DNA of 64,000 bases, from assembly GCF_020171745.1 (NCBI RefSeq), contig NZ_JAIVAH010000022.1, positions 1-64,000 of the forward strand, in the 5' to 3' direction. The notes below the pieces were generated by a model. The model saw nothing but the letters and a program-made list of their open reading frames with translations. It was not told the origin of the DNA and searched no databases. Below are positions 1 to 9,074 of the stretch, piece by piece. The position numbers and the translations under genes were made by a program. Origin of the DNA: Prescottella equi. GTDB lineage: Bacteria > Actinomycetota > Actinomycetes > Mycobacteriales > Mycobacteriaceae. The stretch's first letter is position 1; each line of letters opens with the position of its first letter.

Positions 1-399
1 CACATGCGCAAGATCCGCCAGGAGATCCGCCGCCTGACCTCGCTGCCCGAGGACGAGCTGTACGTCGCGGCCAAGGAACTGCAGGCCCCCTACGACCTCG
101 TCGTCGAGGTCGCCAAGGCCGGTAAGCTCCCCGTCACCCTGTTCACCGCCGGTGGCATCGCGACCCCCGCGGACGCGGCGATGATGATGCAGCTCGGCGC
201 CGAGGGCGTGTTCGTCGGCTCGGGCATCTTCAAGTCCGGCAACCCCGCCGAGCGGGCCGCCGCGATCGTCAAGGCCACCACCTTCCACGACGACCCCGAC
301 GTCCTGGCCAAGGTCTCCCGCGGCCTGGGCGAGGCCATGGTCGGCATCAACGTCGACGAGATCCCGCAGCCCCACCGCCTCGCCGAGCGCGGCTGGTGA
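1..399 (+). CDS. pdxS: Pyridoxal 5'-phosphate synthase lyase subunit PdxS (C-terminal part)
   Basis: Synthase subunit of the DXP-independent vitamin B6 route; with PdxT it makes PLP from ribose 5-phosphate, glyceraldehyde 3-phosphate and ammonia. The reading frame is open from base 1, so the gene starts upstream and about 130 C-terminal residues are seen. The (beta/alpha)8-barrel phosphate-binding stretch is clear: [20 protein letters not shown] followed by [14 protein letters not shown], and the typical end [15 protein letters not shown]. The methionine at base 4 is internal, not a start. tesB and pdxT follow on the same strand, the order I recall from mycobacteria. Confidence 0.97.
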   Translation, partial: HMRKIRQEIRRLTSLPEDELYVAAKELQAPYDLVVEVAKAGKLPVTLFTAGGIATPADAAMMMQLGAEGVFVGSGIFKSGNPAERAAAIVKATTFHDDPDVLAKVSRGLGEAMVGINVDEIPQPHRLAERGW

Positions 400-430
400 C
401 CTTCAGCCGGTAGACAACCGACGCGACGCA

Positions 431-462
431 CGCGGCGGCGGCCCAGTGTGGCCGCCGCCGCG
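431..462 (+). terminator. GC-rich hairpin after pdxS
   Basis: A perfect 13-bp stem (431-443 with 450-462, CGCGGCGGCGGCC and its complement) closes a 6-base loop 32 bases after the pdxS stop. No T run follows, which is common for actinobacterial terminators. It may also attenuate transcription into tesB. Confidence 0.6.
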
Positions 463-506
463 TTCGTGCGTTGCTAGCCTGAGCGAACGCGGCGGAAGGG
501 GCCCAG

Positions 507-1328
507 ATGGCAAAGATCGAGCAGATCCTGGAACTCGAGCGGCTCGAGAGGGACATCTTCCGGGGCATCGCTACGGAGACGATGCTGCCGCGCACTTTCG
601 GTGGTCAGGTCGCCGGTCAGGCGCTGGTGTCGGCGGTACGGACCGTCGACGAGCACTTCCACGTCCATTCGCTGCACGGCTACTTCCTGCGACCGGGCAA
701 CCCGGTCATGCCGATCGTGTACCTGGTCGACCGGATCCGTGACGGCCGTTCGTTCACCACCCGCCGCGTCACCGCCGTGCAGGACGGCCAGGCGATCTTC
801 ACGATGTCGGCGTCGTTCCACGTGCTCGACGAGGGCATCGAGCACGAGGACGTGATGCCGCCGGTCCCGGCGCCGGAGGAACTGCCCGATGCGGCGTCGT
901 TCGCGTCCGAGGAGAAGTCCTGGGAGTTCCGCGAGTGGGCCGACTGGGACCTGCGGTACGTGCCGGCCGAGCAGATCGAGCGTCGCCCGGGTGTGCCGGT
1001 GCAGCAGCAGGTCTGGTTCCGCTCCCGCGAGGCGCTGCCGGACGATCCGGTCTTCCACATCTGCACGCTCGCGTACATGAGTGACATGACGTTGCTGGCG
1101 TCGGCGAGCACCACCCACACGGACACCGCGATCCAGAGTGCGTCACTCGATCACGCGCTGTGGTTCATGCGCCCGTTCCGGGCCGACGACTGGCTGCTGT
1201 ACGACCAGTCCTCGCCGTCGGCGGGATTCGGGCGCGCGCTCACCCAGGGACGCATCTTCAATCGTGAGGGTCATCTCGTGGCTGCCGTCGTGCAGGAAGG
1301 GCTCACGAGGCTTCTGCGGCGCGACTGA
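507..1328 (+). CDS. tesB: Acyl-CoA thioesterase II (TesB family)
   Basis: Hydrolyses acyl-CoA to free fatty acid and CoA in the cytoplasm. 273 residues, normal for TesB, with a double hot-dog fold: first half carries FGGQVAGQALVSA and HSLHGYFLRPGNP, second half carries TLAYMSDMTLLAS, the usual Asp-containing catalytic stretch, and DHALWFMRPFRADDWLLYDQ. A GGAAGGGGCC ribosome site precedes the ATG. The 3' end overlaps the reverse-strand permease reading frame by 186 bases. The position between pdxS and pdxT matches my memory of Rv2605c. Confidence 0.95.
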   Translation: MAKIEQILELERLERDIFRGIATETMLPRTFGGQVAGQALVSAVRTVDEHFHVHSLHGYFLRPGNPVMPIVYLVDRIRDGRSFTTRRVTAVQDGQAIFTMSASFHVLDEGIEHEDVMPPVPAPEELPDAASFASEEKSWEFREWADWDLRYVPAEQIERRPGVPVQQQVWFRSREALPDDPVFHICTLAYMSDMTLLASASTTHTDTAIQSASLDHALWFMRPFRADDWLLYDQSSPSAGFGRALTQGRIFNREGHLVAAVVQEGLTRLLRRD

Positions 1329-3131
1329 CGAGGGACTCAGTTGCACGCGGCAGATCACGGTGTCCGCGTTCTCACGCAGTGCACGACGCAGGTCCGTTCC
1401 GTGGTGCCCGGGCAGCATGCGCTGCCAGAGGGCCGCTGGAGCGATCTCCCCGATGACCACGATGACGTGGCCTCGGGGCCGGTGTCGACATAGCCACCGC
1501 GCGATCGGACGTCCGACCGAGCCGTGTTCGTGCTCGAGGAGAACGAGCCGGACGTCGGGGTGCCCCGCTGCCCACGCCTCCCATGCCTTGCCGAACGCAC
1601 GCACGGAGCGGCCCGGCTCGGCCACATGGACGGCAACGACATCTCGACCGAGAGATGCTGCGAGAGTCAGAGTTTCGTGACTCGCCTCGCAGACGTTCCC
1701 GATCGGAACGATCACCAGCGGACCCTCGGGCGCGACGGAATCGGCGTGCCGCGGCTGTTGCCGCAGCGCCTCCGCCCGACGGTACGTGCGGTGCACGCGT
1801 TCCATCGCGACGACCAGCAGTGGCAGGGCGATCGCGATCAGCCACGCGCCCTCGGTGAACTTCATCGCGGTGGTGACGACCGCGGCCACGGCCGTGAGGA
1901 CGGCGCCGCACCCGTTGAGGGCGGTACGCCACCGCCAACCGGGCGTGCGCGCGGCGAGCCAGTGCCGCACCAGACCCGCCTGCGCGAGGGTGAACCCGAC
2001 GAAGACGCCGATCGCGAACAGCGGCACCAGAGCATTCATGCTGCCGTCGGAGCCCACCAGCAGCGCCGCGGCGCACCCGGCCAGCACGAGGACCCCGAAC
2101 CGGTACACGTCCCGACCCGACCGCGCGGCGAAGCGGTGGGGCAGGCAGTCGTCGTCGGCGAGCAGTTTCAGCAGTGTCGGTAGGCCGCCGAACGAGGTGT
2201 TCGCCGCCAGCGAGAGCAGAACGACGGTGGCGACCTGCACCACGTAGTAGCCGACGCCCCCGCCGAGCGCGGCCTCCGTGACCTGCGACAGGACGGTCGT
2301 CCCGGTGATGGGGTGCACCTCGAACTTCTCGATCAGGGTCGCGAGTCCGAGCAGCATCGTGCCGAGCAGGATGCCGAGCGCGACCTCGGTGCGCTGCGCG
2401 GTCCGGATGCGCGGCCGACGGAAACTGGGAACCGCGTTCGCGATCGCCTCGACACCGGTCAGGGCTGCGCAACCGCTCGAGAACGCCTTGAGGAGCAGCA
2501 GCGCCCCGACGGTCGAGACGTTCGTTGCGACGGCCTCGCCCTGCGCGACGGTGGCGGGCGCCGAGCGGAGTAGTCCGGTGACGATCACGGTCAGGATTCC
2601 GAGTACGAACACCGCGGTGGGGATCATGAAGGTGCGTGCGCTGTAGGCGATTCCGAGGAGGTTGAGAGCTGTCACGACGGCGAGCGCCGCGAGGCACAGC
2701 CACAGCGTCCAGGGCAATAGTGCCGGCACCGCGGCGGTGAGCGCCGCGACGCCTGCCGCGATCGACACCGCGACATTGAGGACGTAGTCGAGTACGAGCG
2801 ATGCGGCGGCGGTCAGTCCCGCGCGTGGCCCGAGATGTGTCTTCGCCACCGCATACGCGCCCCCTCCCTGCGGGAAGGCGGCGATGACCTGGCGGTAGGA
2901 CGCCACGAGGAAGGCGAGCAGTACCGCGATGGCCAGGGTTACCGGCAGGGTCATGCCGAGCCCCGCCGAGCCTGCCGCCGCCAGGACGAGGACGATGGCC
3001 TCGGGGCCGTAGGCGACCGACGCCAGGGCATCGAGTGAGAGTCCGGCGAGTCCGGTCGTCACCGTGAGCTTGTTCTTGTCGGCGCGCGACCGTGGTGCCG
3101 GTCGCGGCGTGGACACGCGGGTTTCGATCAC
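1143..3131 (-). CDS. APC-superfamily permease with cytoplasmic UspA-like tail
   Basis: Predicted amino-acid/polyamine-type secondary transporter, 662 residues as read from GTG at 3131. About 12 hydrophobic segments span residues ~25-460; the N-terminal signature SLDALASVAYGPEAI and FPQGGGAYAVAKTHLGPRAG is typical of this APC subgroup. Residues ~480-600 form a soluble UspA-like domain (LVIVPIGNVCEASHETLTLAASLG). The family-like sequence ends near VICRVQL (around base 1340); the last ~66 residues are arginine-rich, antisense to tesB and unlike the family, so the natural stop may have been lost by a one-base change. Substrate unknown. It sits inside the pdxS-tesB-pdxT group on the opposite strand, suggesting insertion. 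Confidence 0.85.
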   Translation of the reverse strand: MIETRVSTPRPAPRSRADKNKLTVTTGLAGLSLDALASVAYGPEAIVLVLAAAGSAGLGMTLPVTLAIAVLLAFLVASYRQVIAAFPQGGGAYAVAKTHLGPRAGLTAAASLVLDYVLNVAVSIAAGVAALTAAVPALLPWTLWLCLAALAVVTALNLLGIAYSARTFMIPTAVFVLGILTVIVTGLLRSAPATVAQGEAVATNVSTVGALLLLKAFSSGCAALTGVEAIANAVPSFRRPRIRTAQRTEVALGILLGTMLLGLATLIEKFEVHPITGTTVLSQVTEAALGGGVGYYVVQVATVVLLSLAANTSFGGLPTLLKLLADDDCLPHRFAARSGRDVYRFGVLVLAGCAAALLVGSDGSMNALVPLFAIGVFVGFTLAQAGLVRHWLAARTPGWRWRTALNGCGAVLTAVAAVVTTAMKFTEGAWLIAIALPLLVVAMERVHRTYRRAEALRQQPRHADSVAPEGPLVIVPIGNVCEASHETLTLAASLGRDVVAVHVAEPGRSVRAFGKAWEAWAAGHPDVRLVLLEHEHGSVGRPIARWLCRHRPRGHVIVVIGEIAPAALWQRMLPGHHGTDLRRALRENADTVICRVQLSPSSVAPQKPREPFLHDGSHEMTLTIEDASLGERAPESRRRRGLVVQQPVVGPERAHEPQRVIE

Positions 3132-3302
3132 ACTGTCGAGTCTTGCCGCGCGGAAATGCGCGGGCGGTCGTGTTGACGCAGCCTTGACGGGGTGAGACCG
3201 ACTCCTGACGCCGTCCGTCCGGATGGTGCCGGGCAGGATCCCGGCGGTCTGCTGATAGCGTTTCGGAAGTCAATAGCGTCGAATAGTGCAGGACTTTCAC
3301 TC

Positions 3303-3908
3303 GTGACAAATCAACCGACGATCGGCGTGCTCGCACTGCAGGGCGACGTCCGCGAACATCTCGCGGCAATCGAATCCAGCGGGGCGCGTGCGATCGGCGT
3401 ACGCCGACTGTCCGAACTCGAATCCGTGGACGGCCTGGTGATCCCGGGCGGCGAGTCGACGACGATGAGCCGGCTGCTCACCGTGTTCGAGCTCCTCGAT
3501 CCGCTGCGTGCCCGACTGAAGGACGGAATGCCGGCCTATGGCTCGTGTGCCGGGATGATCCTGCTGGCAAGCGAGATTCTCGACACCCGTGCAGACGCGC
3601 AGCACCTTGACGGTCTCGACATCACGGTGCGCCGCAATGCTTTCGGCCGTCAGGTGGATTCGTTCGAGGCCGACCTGGACTTCACCGGTATCGACGGCGA
3701 CCCCGTCCGTGCGGTGTTCATCCGCGCGCCGTGGGTGGAGCGGGTCGGACCGGGCGTCGAGGTCCTGGCCCGGGTGCCGGAAGGCCTCGCCGCCGACCAC
3801 ATCGTGGCCGTGCGACAGGGCTCCGTCCTCGCGACCTCGTTCCACCCGGAGGTGACCGGTGATCGGCGCGTCCATCAACTGTTCGTGGACATGGTGCGGG
3901 GGAACTGA
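3303..3908 (+). CDS. pdxT: Pyridoxal 5'-phosphate synthase glutaminase subunit PdxT
   Basis: Class I glutaminase that supplies ammonia to PdxS. 201 residues from the GTG at 3303, chosen because family proteins begin right at [14 protein letters not shown]; the frame is open further upstream but those residues do not belong. Visible motifs: the substrate-binding [11 protein letters not shown], nucleophile Cys in [11 protein letters not shown], and the His/Glu pair in [16 protein letters not shown]. The stop codon lies inside the loop of the terminator hairpin. Confidence 0.96.
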   Translation: MTNQPTIGVLALQGDVREHLAAIESSGARAIGVRRLSELESVDGLVIPGGESTTMSRLLTVFELLDPLRARLKDGMPAYGSCAGMILLASEILDTRADAQHLDGLDITVRRNAFGRQVDSFEADLDFTGIDGDPVRAVFIRAPWVERVGPGVEVLARVPEGLAADHIVAVRQGSVLATSFHPEVTGDRRVHQLFVDMVRGN

Positions 3909-3918
3909 CCCCCGCACC
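3893..3918. terminator. Bidirectional hairpin between pdxT and mycolyltransferase
   Basis: GGTGCGGGGG (3893-3902) pairs perfectly with CCCCCGCACC (3909-3918); the 6-base loop AACTGA contains the pdxT stop. It lies between two convergent genes and could serve both. Confidence 0.6.
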
Positions 3919-3938
3919 CGCCACGGTGTGGAGTCAGG

Positions 3939-4973
3939 TCACCACGCGTTCAGGGTGTCGAGGATCTGTGGACGTGACTTCCACAGCTCCGCGGACCAGT
4001 AGCCCCAGTTGTGCGTTCCGTCGGGAGTGAAGTCGTACGTCGCGGGGATCCCGAGGCTGTCCAACCGCACCTGGAATGCCCGGGTGTTCATCAGCGCGAG
4101 TGACTCGAGTCCCATCGCGTTGGACGTGTTGAACGACGTTACGGATCCCGACGAACCCAACGATCCCTGCAGGTTCGAGGATCCGAGCGACCCCAGAAGG
4201 GCCCCGGGTGTGTCGTACTCTCCGGGTAGTCCGTTGCCCGACGAGATGTACATCGACAGACCGCGCAGCATCGGTGCGAAGACGAACGGGTCGTTGCGCA
4301 TCCACTGCCGGTCCCAGGGCGGGCCCCACATGGAATCGGAGTTGAACCCTCCGGCCTCGAGCATCGCGATGCGGATCATCTCGCGCATACCGGGTGCCGA
4401 CAGGTTGAGGTAACCCGAGTAGGAGCCCGCGAACTTGAACTGGTCCCGGTGATACGCCGCGAGGGTCAACGCGGCGGAGCCGCCCATCGACAGGCCGGTC
4501 ACCGCGTTGTTGGAGCGGGAGACGCCGCGAGTCGCGAGGTAGTCGGGGAGCTCCCTGGTCAGGAAGGTCTCCCACTTGTAGGTGACCTTCTGCCCGTTGA
4601 AGTTGCTCGGCGCGTACCAGTCGGAATAGAAACTCGACTGGCCGCCGACCGGCATCACCAGGGTGACGTTGTCGAGACGGAACTGGTCGAGGGCATTCGT
4701 CTCGAACGACCACGCATTGCGGTCGTCGCGCGCACGCATGCCGTCGAGGAGATACAGGGCGGCGTTTCCGCCGCGCGCGGCCCACTGGATCTGGACCTTG
4801 ATCGGACCCATCGACGAGTCGACCCACACTTCCTCGTAGCCGCCCCACGGGGCCGCGTTCGCGGTGGTCGTCCCCGCCACTGCCGTCAGAGCGGGCAACA
4901 GCAGTGCGGCTGCGGTGATTCCGATCAATCGCTTCTTCAGACGGTGCGTGAATCCCGGTCTGTGAATGCGCAT
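3939..4973 (-). CDS. Secreted mycolyltransferase, antigen 85 / esterase D family
   Basis: Predicted to transfer mycolic acids between trehalose and arabinogalactan outside the membrane. 344 residues from ATG at 4973; this start gives a proper Sec signal peptide (basic n-region with RLKKR, hydrophobic core, cut after TANA near residue 40). The alpha/beta-hydrolase fold shows LYLLDGMRARDD, YSDWYAPS, nucleophile elbow GLSMGGSAALTLA and the catalytic His in DGTHNWGYWSAEL. A Gly/Ser-rich loop (GALLGSLGSSNLQGSLGSSG) near residue 265 is unusual. It stands alone, not in a mycolate cluster. Mycolyltransferase versus general esterase is judged by family resemblance. Confidence 0.85.
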   Translation of the reverse strand: MRIHRPGFTHRLKKRLIGITAAALLLPALTAVAGTTTANAAPWGGYEEVWVDSSMGPIKVQIQWAARGGNAALYLLDGMRARDDRNAWSFETNALDQFRLDNVTLVMPVGGQSSFYSDWYAPSNFNGQKVTYKWETFLTRELPDYLATRGVSRSNNAVTGLSMGGSAALTLAAYHRDQFKFAGSYSGYLNLSAPGMREMIRIAMLEAGGFNSDSMWGPPWDRQWMRNDPFVFAPMLRGLSMYISSGNGLPGEYDTPGALLGSLGSSNLQGSLGSSGSVTSFNTSNAMGLESLALMNTRAFQVRLDSLGIPATYDFTPDGTHNWGYWSAELWKSRPQILDTLNAW

Positions 4974-5048
4974 TCGTTCGCCTTTCCCCCAACGATCCCG
5001 GCATCCGTATGTCCGCGCCCCCGCGCGAGAGACGCCGTCCGTCGTTCT

Positions 5049-5061
5049 CGATGTCACATCG
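5049..5061. promoter_or_regulatory. Small palindrome upstream of mycolyltransferase
   Basis: CGATGTCACATCG is a perfect 13-base palindrome with one central base, 76 bases before the mycolyltransferase start. It could be an operator, but no regulator gene is adjacent. The rest of 4974-5268 holds no gene. Confidence 0.3.
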
Positions 5062-5213
5062 TAGATGTCTCTGGAAGGTTCCATTGCGGTTGCCGTGGCG
5101 TCCTCGGAACGTCGACAACATCTACCGGATCGTGACCTTTGGGGGGAGGCGGTGTGTCCGGCCCGCACCGGTGTGCAGGTAGCATCGAACCTCCGACAAG
5201 TGTGCAGTCGAAA

Positions 5214-5244
5214 TGCCGTGGGATTTGTCGTATCTGCCACGGCA
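5214..5244 (+). repeat. Hairpin in the yebC leader
   Basis: TGCCGTGG (5214-5221) pairs with CCACGGCA (5237-5244) around a 15-base loop, ending 24 bases before the yebC start. It matches no riboswitch class I know; it may be a leader hairpin or chance. Confidence 0.35.
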
Positions 5245-5268
5245 CGCTGCAGGAAGGGGCTCCCACGA

Positions 5269-6021
5269 ATGAGCGGCCACTCCAAATGGGCCACCACCAA
5301 GCACAAGAAGGCCGTGATCGACGCCAAGCGCGGCAAGATGTTCGCGAAGCTGATCAAGAACATCGAGGTGGCAGCTCGTACGGGTGGCGGCGATCCGTCG
5401 GGTAACCCCACCCTCTTCGATGCCATCCAGAAGGCCAAGAAGAGCTCGGTCCCCAACGACAACATCGAACGCGCCCGCAAGCGCGGTGGTGGCGAGGAAG
5501 CCGGCGGCGCCGACTGGCAGACCATCATGTACGAGGGCTACGGCCCCAACGGTGTGGCAGTGCTCATCGAGTGCCTCACCGACAACCGGAACCGGGCTGC
5601 CGGCGAGGTTCGTACCGCGATGACCCGCAACGGCGGCAACATGGCCGACCCCGGGTCGGTCTCGTACCTGTTCACCCGCAAGGGCGTCGTGGTGCTCGAG
5701 AAGAACGGCCGCACCGAGGACGATCTTCTGGAGATCGTGCTCGAGGCCGGCGCCGAGGAGATCAACGACCTCGGTGACAGCTTCGAGATCGTGTGCGAGG
5801 CGGGCGATCTGATCCCGGTCCGCACCGCGCTCGTCGACGCCGGTGTCGACTACGAGTCCGCCGATCCGGACTTCCGGGCGTCCGTCGAGGTCCCGGTCGA
5901 CGCCGAGGGTGCTCGCAAGGTGTTCAAGCTCGTCGACGCTCTCGAGGAATCGGACGACGTCCAGAACGTCTACACCAACGTCGACCTCTCGGACGAGGTG
6001 CTCGCCGAACTCGACGCCTAG
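5269..6021 (+). CDS. yebC: YebC/PmpR-family protein
   Basis: Highly conserved YebC-family protein, variously described as a DNA-binding regulator and, for some members, a translation factor helping ribosomes through proline stretches. 250 residues from ATG at 5269 with AGGAAGG upstream; the start [13 protein letters not shown] is invariant in the family. Further signatures are [23 protein letters not shown] and [10 protein letters not shown]. It is directly upstream of ruvCAB, the usual position, but separated by the SOS box. Confidence 0.95.
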   Translation: MSGHSKWATTKHKKAVIDAKRGKMFAKLIKNIEVAARTGGGDPSGNPTLFDAIQKAKKSSVPNDNIERARKRGGGEEAGGADWQTIMYEGYGPNGVAVLIECLTDNRNRAAGEVRTAMTRNGGNMADPGSVSYLFTRKGVVVLEKNGRTEDDLLEIVLEAGAEEINDLGDSFEIVCEAGDLIPVRTALVDAGVDYESADPDFRASVEVPVDAEGARKVFKLVDALEESDDVQNVYTNVDLSDEVLAELDA

Positions 6022-6056
6022 TCGCTCGCAGCGCCGACTGCGTGTTGGTGCATGGT

Positions 6057-6121
6057 CACGCGCCCACCTCCCGCTATGCTCGAACAATTGTTCGGAAAGT
6101 AGTGCGAGAGGTGGGCGCGTG
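6057..6121 (+). repeat. 18-bp inverted repeat enclosing SOS box and covering ruvC start
   Basis: The arm 6057-6074 (CACGCGCCCACCTCCCGC) is complementary at 17 of 18 positions to 6104-6121 (GCGAGAGGTGGGCGCGTG). The right arm contains the ruvC ribosome-binding site (GAGAGGTGGG) and its GTG start, the 29-base interval contains the SOS box. In a transcript reading through from yebC the stem would hide the start; a transcript starting at the SOS promoter would lack the left arm. The structure is seen; the role is inferred. Confidence 0.6.
6080..6095. promoter_or_regulatory. LexA SOS box of the ruvCAB operon
   Basis: TCGAACAATTGTTCGG matches the actinobacterial LexA operator TCGAAC-N4-GTTCGA at all but the last base. 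It lies 24 bases before ruvC, as expected for a damage-inducible ruvCAB operon. TATGCT at 6075-6080 could be the -10 element, so LexA would cover the transcription start. Confidence 0.85.
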
Positions 6122-6694
6122 CGTGTTCTGGGTGTCGACCCCGGCCTGACGCGATGCGGTTTCGGTGTCGTGGACACCGGCCGTGGGCGCGAGGTGAAAC
6201 CGGTGGCCGTCGACGTCGTGCGAACCCCACCCGACATGGACCTCGCGTCGCGGCTCCTGCGAATCTCGAACGCCGCCGACGAGTGGCTCGATCGATTCCG
6301 TCCCACCGTCGTCGCCGTCGAGCGGGTGTTCTCCCAGAACAACGTGCGAACCGCGATGGGAACCGCCCAGGCGGGCGGCGTCGTCGCACTGGCGGCGGCG
6401 AAGCGTGGAATCCCTGTGTGCTTTCACACGCCGAGTCAGGTCAAGGCCGCGGTGACGGGCAGTGGCACCGCCGACAAGAAGCAGGTCACCGCGATGGTCA
6501 CCCGCATTCTCGGACTCGACACGGCGCCGAAACCCGCCGACGCGGCCGACGCGCTCGCGCTCGCCATCTGCCATTGTTGGCGCGCGCCGATGCTCGATCG
6601 GATGGCCGCGGCCGAGGCGTCGGCGGCGGAGCAGAAGCGGCGGTACGAGGCACGGCTGAAGGAAATTGCGGCCGGAAAGGCAGGGAAACGGTGA
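6119..6694 (+). CDS. ruvC: Crossover junction endodeoxyribonuclease RuvC
   Basis: Resolves Holliday junctions by paired nicks, acting with RuvAB. 191 residues from GTG at 6119, giving the canonical opening [18 protein letters not shown] with catalytic Asp7. Other acidic residues are visible in [12 protein letters not shown] and in [17 protein letters not shown]. The ribosome site GAGAGGTGGG lies in the inverted repeat. The last codons overlap ruvA (GTGA). Confidence 0.96.
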   Translation: MRVLGVDPGLTRCGFGVVDTGRGREVKPVAVDVVRTPPDMDLASRLLRISNAADEWLDRFRPTVVAVERVFSQNNVRTAMGTAQAGGVVALAAAKRGIPVCFHTPSQVKAAVTGSGTADKKQVTAMVTRILGLDTAPKPADAADALALAICHCWRAPMLDRMAAAEASAAEQKRRYEARLKEIAAGKAGKR

Positions 6695-7296
6695 TCGCTT
6701 CGGTTCGAGGTGAGGTTCTCGAGGTCGGGTTGGACCATGCGGTGATCGAGGCCGCGGGCGTCGGGTACCGCGTCAACGCGACACCCGCCACGCTCGCGAC
6801 GTTGCGGCGCGGCGACGAGTCACGCCTGGTGACCGCGATGATCGTCCGCGAGGACTCGATGACGCTCTACGGCTTCGCCGATGCCGAGTCGCGCGACCTG
6901 TTCGGTCTGCTGCAGACGGTGTCCGGGGTGGGGCCGCGCCTGGCGATGGCGATCCTCGCGGTGCTCGAACCCGAGGCGCTCCGCAAGGCACTCGCCGAAG
7001 GTAATGTCACCGCGCTCACCCGTGTTCCGGGTATCGGTAAGCGCGGCGCCGAGCGGATGGTCGTCGAACTTCGCGACAAGGTCGAGGCCGTCGCGGTGAC
7101 GGGCGATCTGCCGGGCGCCGGCGTGGCCGCTTCAACGACGGTCGTCCGGGACCAGGTGGTCGAGGCGCTGACCGGTCTCGGCTTCAAGCTCGAGCACGCC
7201 GAGAAGGCCACCGACACCGTGGTGGCGGCGGATCCGGAGGCCCCGACGTCGACGGTCCTGCGGTCGGCGCTCGCGCTGCTCGGAAAGACGCGATGA
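6691..7296 (+). CDS. ruvA: Holliday junction branch-migration protein RuvA
   Basis: Binds four-way junctions and loads RuvB. 201 residues from GTG at 6691, overlapping the ruvC stop by 4 bases, so translation is probably coupled. N-terminal OB fold ([13 protein letters not shown] ... GVGYRVN), two helix-hairpin-helix motifs ([17 protein letters not shown] and [19 protein letters not shown]) and a C-terminal RuvB-binding domain ([19 protein letters not shown]). Confidence 0.96.
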   Translation: MIASVRGEVLEVGLDHAVIEAAGVGYRVNATPATLATLRRGDESRLVTAMIVREDSMTLYGFADAESRDLFGLLQTVSGVGPRLAMAILAVLEPEALRKALAEGNVTALTRVPGIGKRGAERMVVELRDKVEAVAVTGDLPGAGVAASTTVVRDQVVEALTGLGFKLEHAEKATDTVVAADPEAPTSTVLRSALALLGKTR

Positions 7297-8414
7297 TCTT
7301 CGGCGACGGCATGGACGAGGGCCGGACGCAGGACGAGTCGGCCGTCACCGCGAACTTCGTGTCGTCCGACGGCGAGGTCGAAGCGAGCCTGCGCCCCAAG
7401 AACCTGAGCGACTTCATCGGCCAGCCGCGGGTCCGGGAACAGCTGCAGTTGGTGCTCACCGGCGCGAAACTGCGCGGTGGGACCCCCGACCACGTGCTGT
7501 TGTCCGGGCCGCCCGGCCTGGGCAAGACGAGCATGGCGATGATCATCGCGACGGAGCTCGGCACCTCGCTGCGGCTCACGTCGGGTCCGGCGCTCGAACG
7601 CGCCGGTGACCTCGCGGCGATGCTCAGCAATCTCGTCGAAGGCGACGTGCTGTTCATCGACGAGATCCACCGAATGGCCCGTCCCGCCGAGGAGATGCTG
7701 TATCTCGCGATGGAGGACTTCCGGGTCGACGTCGTGGTGGGGAAGGGGCCGGGCGCCACGTCGATTCCGCTCGAGGTCGCGCCGTTCACGCTCGTCGGGG
7801 CCACCACCCGATCGGGAGCCCTCACCGGGCCGCTCCGGGACCGGTTCGGCTTCACAGCTCACATGGATTTCTACGAGCCGCACGAACTGCAGCTCATCCT
7901 GCTCCGTTCGGCGGGCATCCTCGGCATCGAACTCGGCGGGGACGCCGGCGCGGAGATCGCCGGGCGGTCGCGTGGCACGCCACGAATCGCGAATCGGCTG
8001 CTACGCCGGGTCCGCGACTATGCGGAGGTGCGCGCCGACGGCGTCATCACCCGCGAGATCGCGCAGGCGGCGCTCGCGGTGTACGACGTGGACCCGCTCG
8101 GCCTGGACCGGTTGGATCGGGCCGTGCTGGGCGCCTTGGTCCGTAGTTTCGGCGGAGGGCCGGTGGGCGTGTCGACCCTCGCTGTCGCCGTGGGGGAGGA
8201 GCCCTCGACGGTCGAGGAGGTGTGCGAGCCGTTCCTCGTGCGTGCGGGCATGATCGCCCGGACACCCCGCGGCCGGGTCGCGACGGCGGCCGCGTGGGCG
8301 CAACTCGGTCTCACGCCGCCCCCGGACGCCGCGGTGGGCGGAATCGAAGTCCGGGCCCGTGAACCGCAACTCGGCTTGTTCGGCCCGAACGAGTCCGACG
8401 GGGATCAATCCTGA
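7293..8414 (+). CDS. ruvB: Holliday junction helicase motor RuvB
   Basis: AAA+ ATPase that drives branch migration. 373 residues; the ATG at 7293 overlaps the ruvA stop (ATGA), with a possible alternative ATG at 7311. Walker [11 protein letters not shown], Walker [10 protein letters not shown], sensor region [20 protein letters not shown], and C-terminal winged helix ending with [18 protein letters not shown]. Last gene of the SOS-controlled operon; 178 bases without a gene separate it from yajC, where I see no clear structure. Confidence 0.97.
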   Translation: MIFGDGMDEGRTQDESAVTANFVSSDGEVEASLRPKNLSDFIGQPRVREQLQLVLTGAKLRGGTPDHVLLSGPPGLGKTSMAMIIATELGTSLRLTSGPALERAGDLAAMLSNLVEGDVLFIDEIHRMARPAEEMLYLAMEDFRVDVVVGKGPGATSIPLEVAPFTLVGATTRSGALTGPLRDRFGFTAHMDFYEPHELQLILLRSAGILGIELGGDAGAEIAGRSRGTPRIANRLLRRVRDYAEVRADGVITREIAQAALAVYDVDPLGLDRLDRAVLGALVRSFGGGPVGVSTLAVAVGEEPSTVEEVCEPFLVRAGMIARTPRGRVATAAAWAQLGLTPPPDAAVGGIEVRAREPQLGLFGPNESDGDQS

Positions 8415-8592
8415 GGTTATTTCGCCGTCGGACGATCGACGCTGTTCGATATGAGCGAAATGCCATCGGTGACGATTTCCCTTTCGATCGTCTCGCTAGT
8501 GGCACACTGGTCACTGGCGCGGCGCCGACCCGGTTCCGTGAACATCGCCGTGTGTTACGCCCCAAGTGACGACCCCGAGGACTGACTTCCCG

Positions 8593-8928
8593 ATGGAATT
8601 GCTGTTTCCGCTTCTGATTCTTGCTCTGCTCGTGCCGATGTTTCTCGGCATCCGGCGCCAGAAGAAGGAGATGCAGAAGACGGCTGATCTTCAGGATTCC
8701 CTGAAGATCGGTGACCGTGTCATGACCACTGCCGGCCTGCATGCGACGGTGGCCGGACTGGACGAGGGAACGGTCGATCTCGAGATCGCTCCCGGTGTCA
8801 TCACCACCTGGTCGCGGATGGTCGTCCGCGAGCACGTGATCGACGAGGACGACGCCACCGAGGCCGAGACCGTCGACAACGAGGACGAGACCCCGGACGA
8901 CACCCAGCGTCGCCTGAACGGCGAATAG
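8593..8928 (+). CDS. yajC: Preprotein translocase subunit YajC
   Basis: Small single-span membrane accessory of SecDF. 111 residues from ATG at 8593 (GAGGA 10-15 bases upstream); an in-frame GTG at 8566 would add nine residues not typical of the family. One N-terminal transmembrane helix (ELLFPLLILALLVPMF) is followed by the IRRQKKE basic motif, the conserved SLKIGDRVMTTAGLHATVAG, and an acidic tail. secD and secF follow, the standard arrangement. Confidence 0.94.
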   Translation: MELLFPLLILALLVPMFLGIRRQKKEMQKTADLQDSLKIGDRVMTTAGLHATVAGLDEGTVDLEIAPGVITTWSRMVVREHVIDEDDATEAETVDNEDETPDDTQRRLNGE

Positions 8929-9074
8929 TGCGGTAGCCGCCCTCGTCGGCAGGATTTCCACCTGCAGGCGGGGGCGTGTTCACGCTCGGCTCGCCGAGTG
9001 GCTCGCTTGTCTTTTTTGCGTCATCACCCTTGCGTCATCATCTGAACCGCACGTACCGAGGAGACAGACAGACC

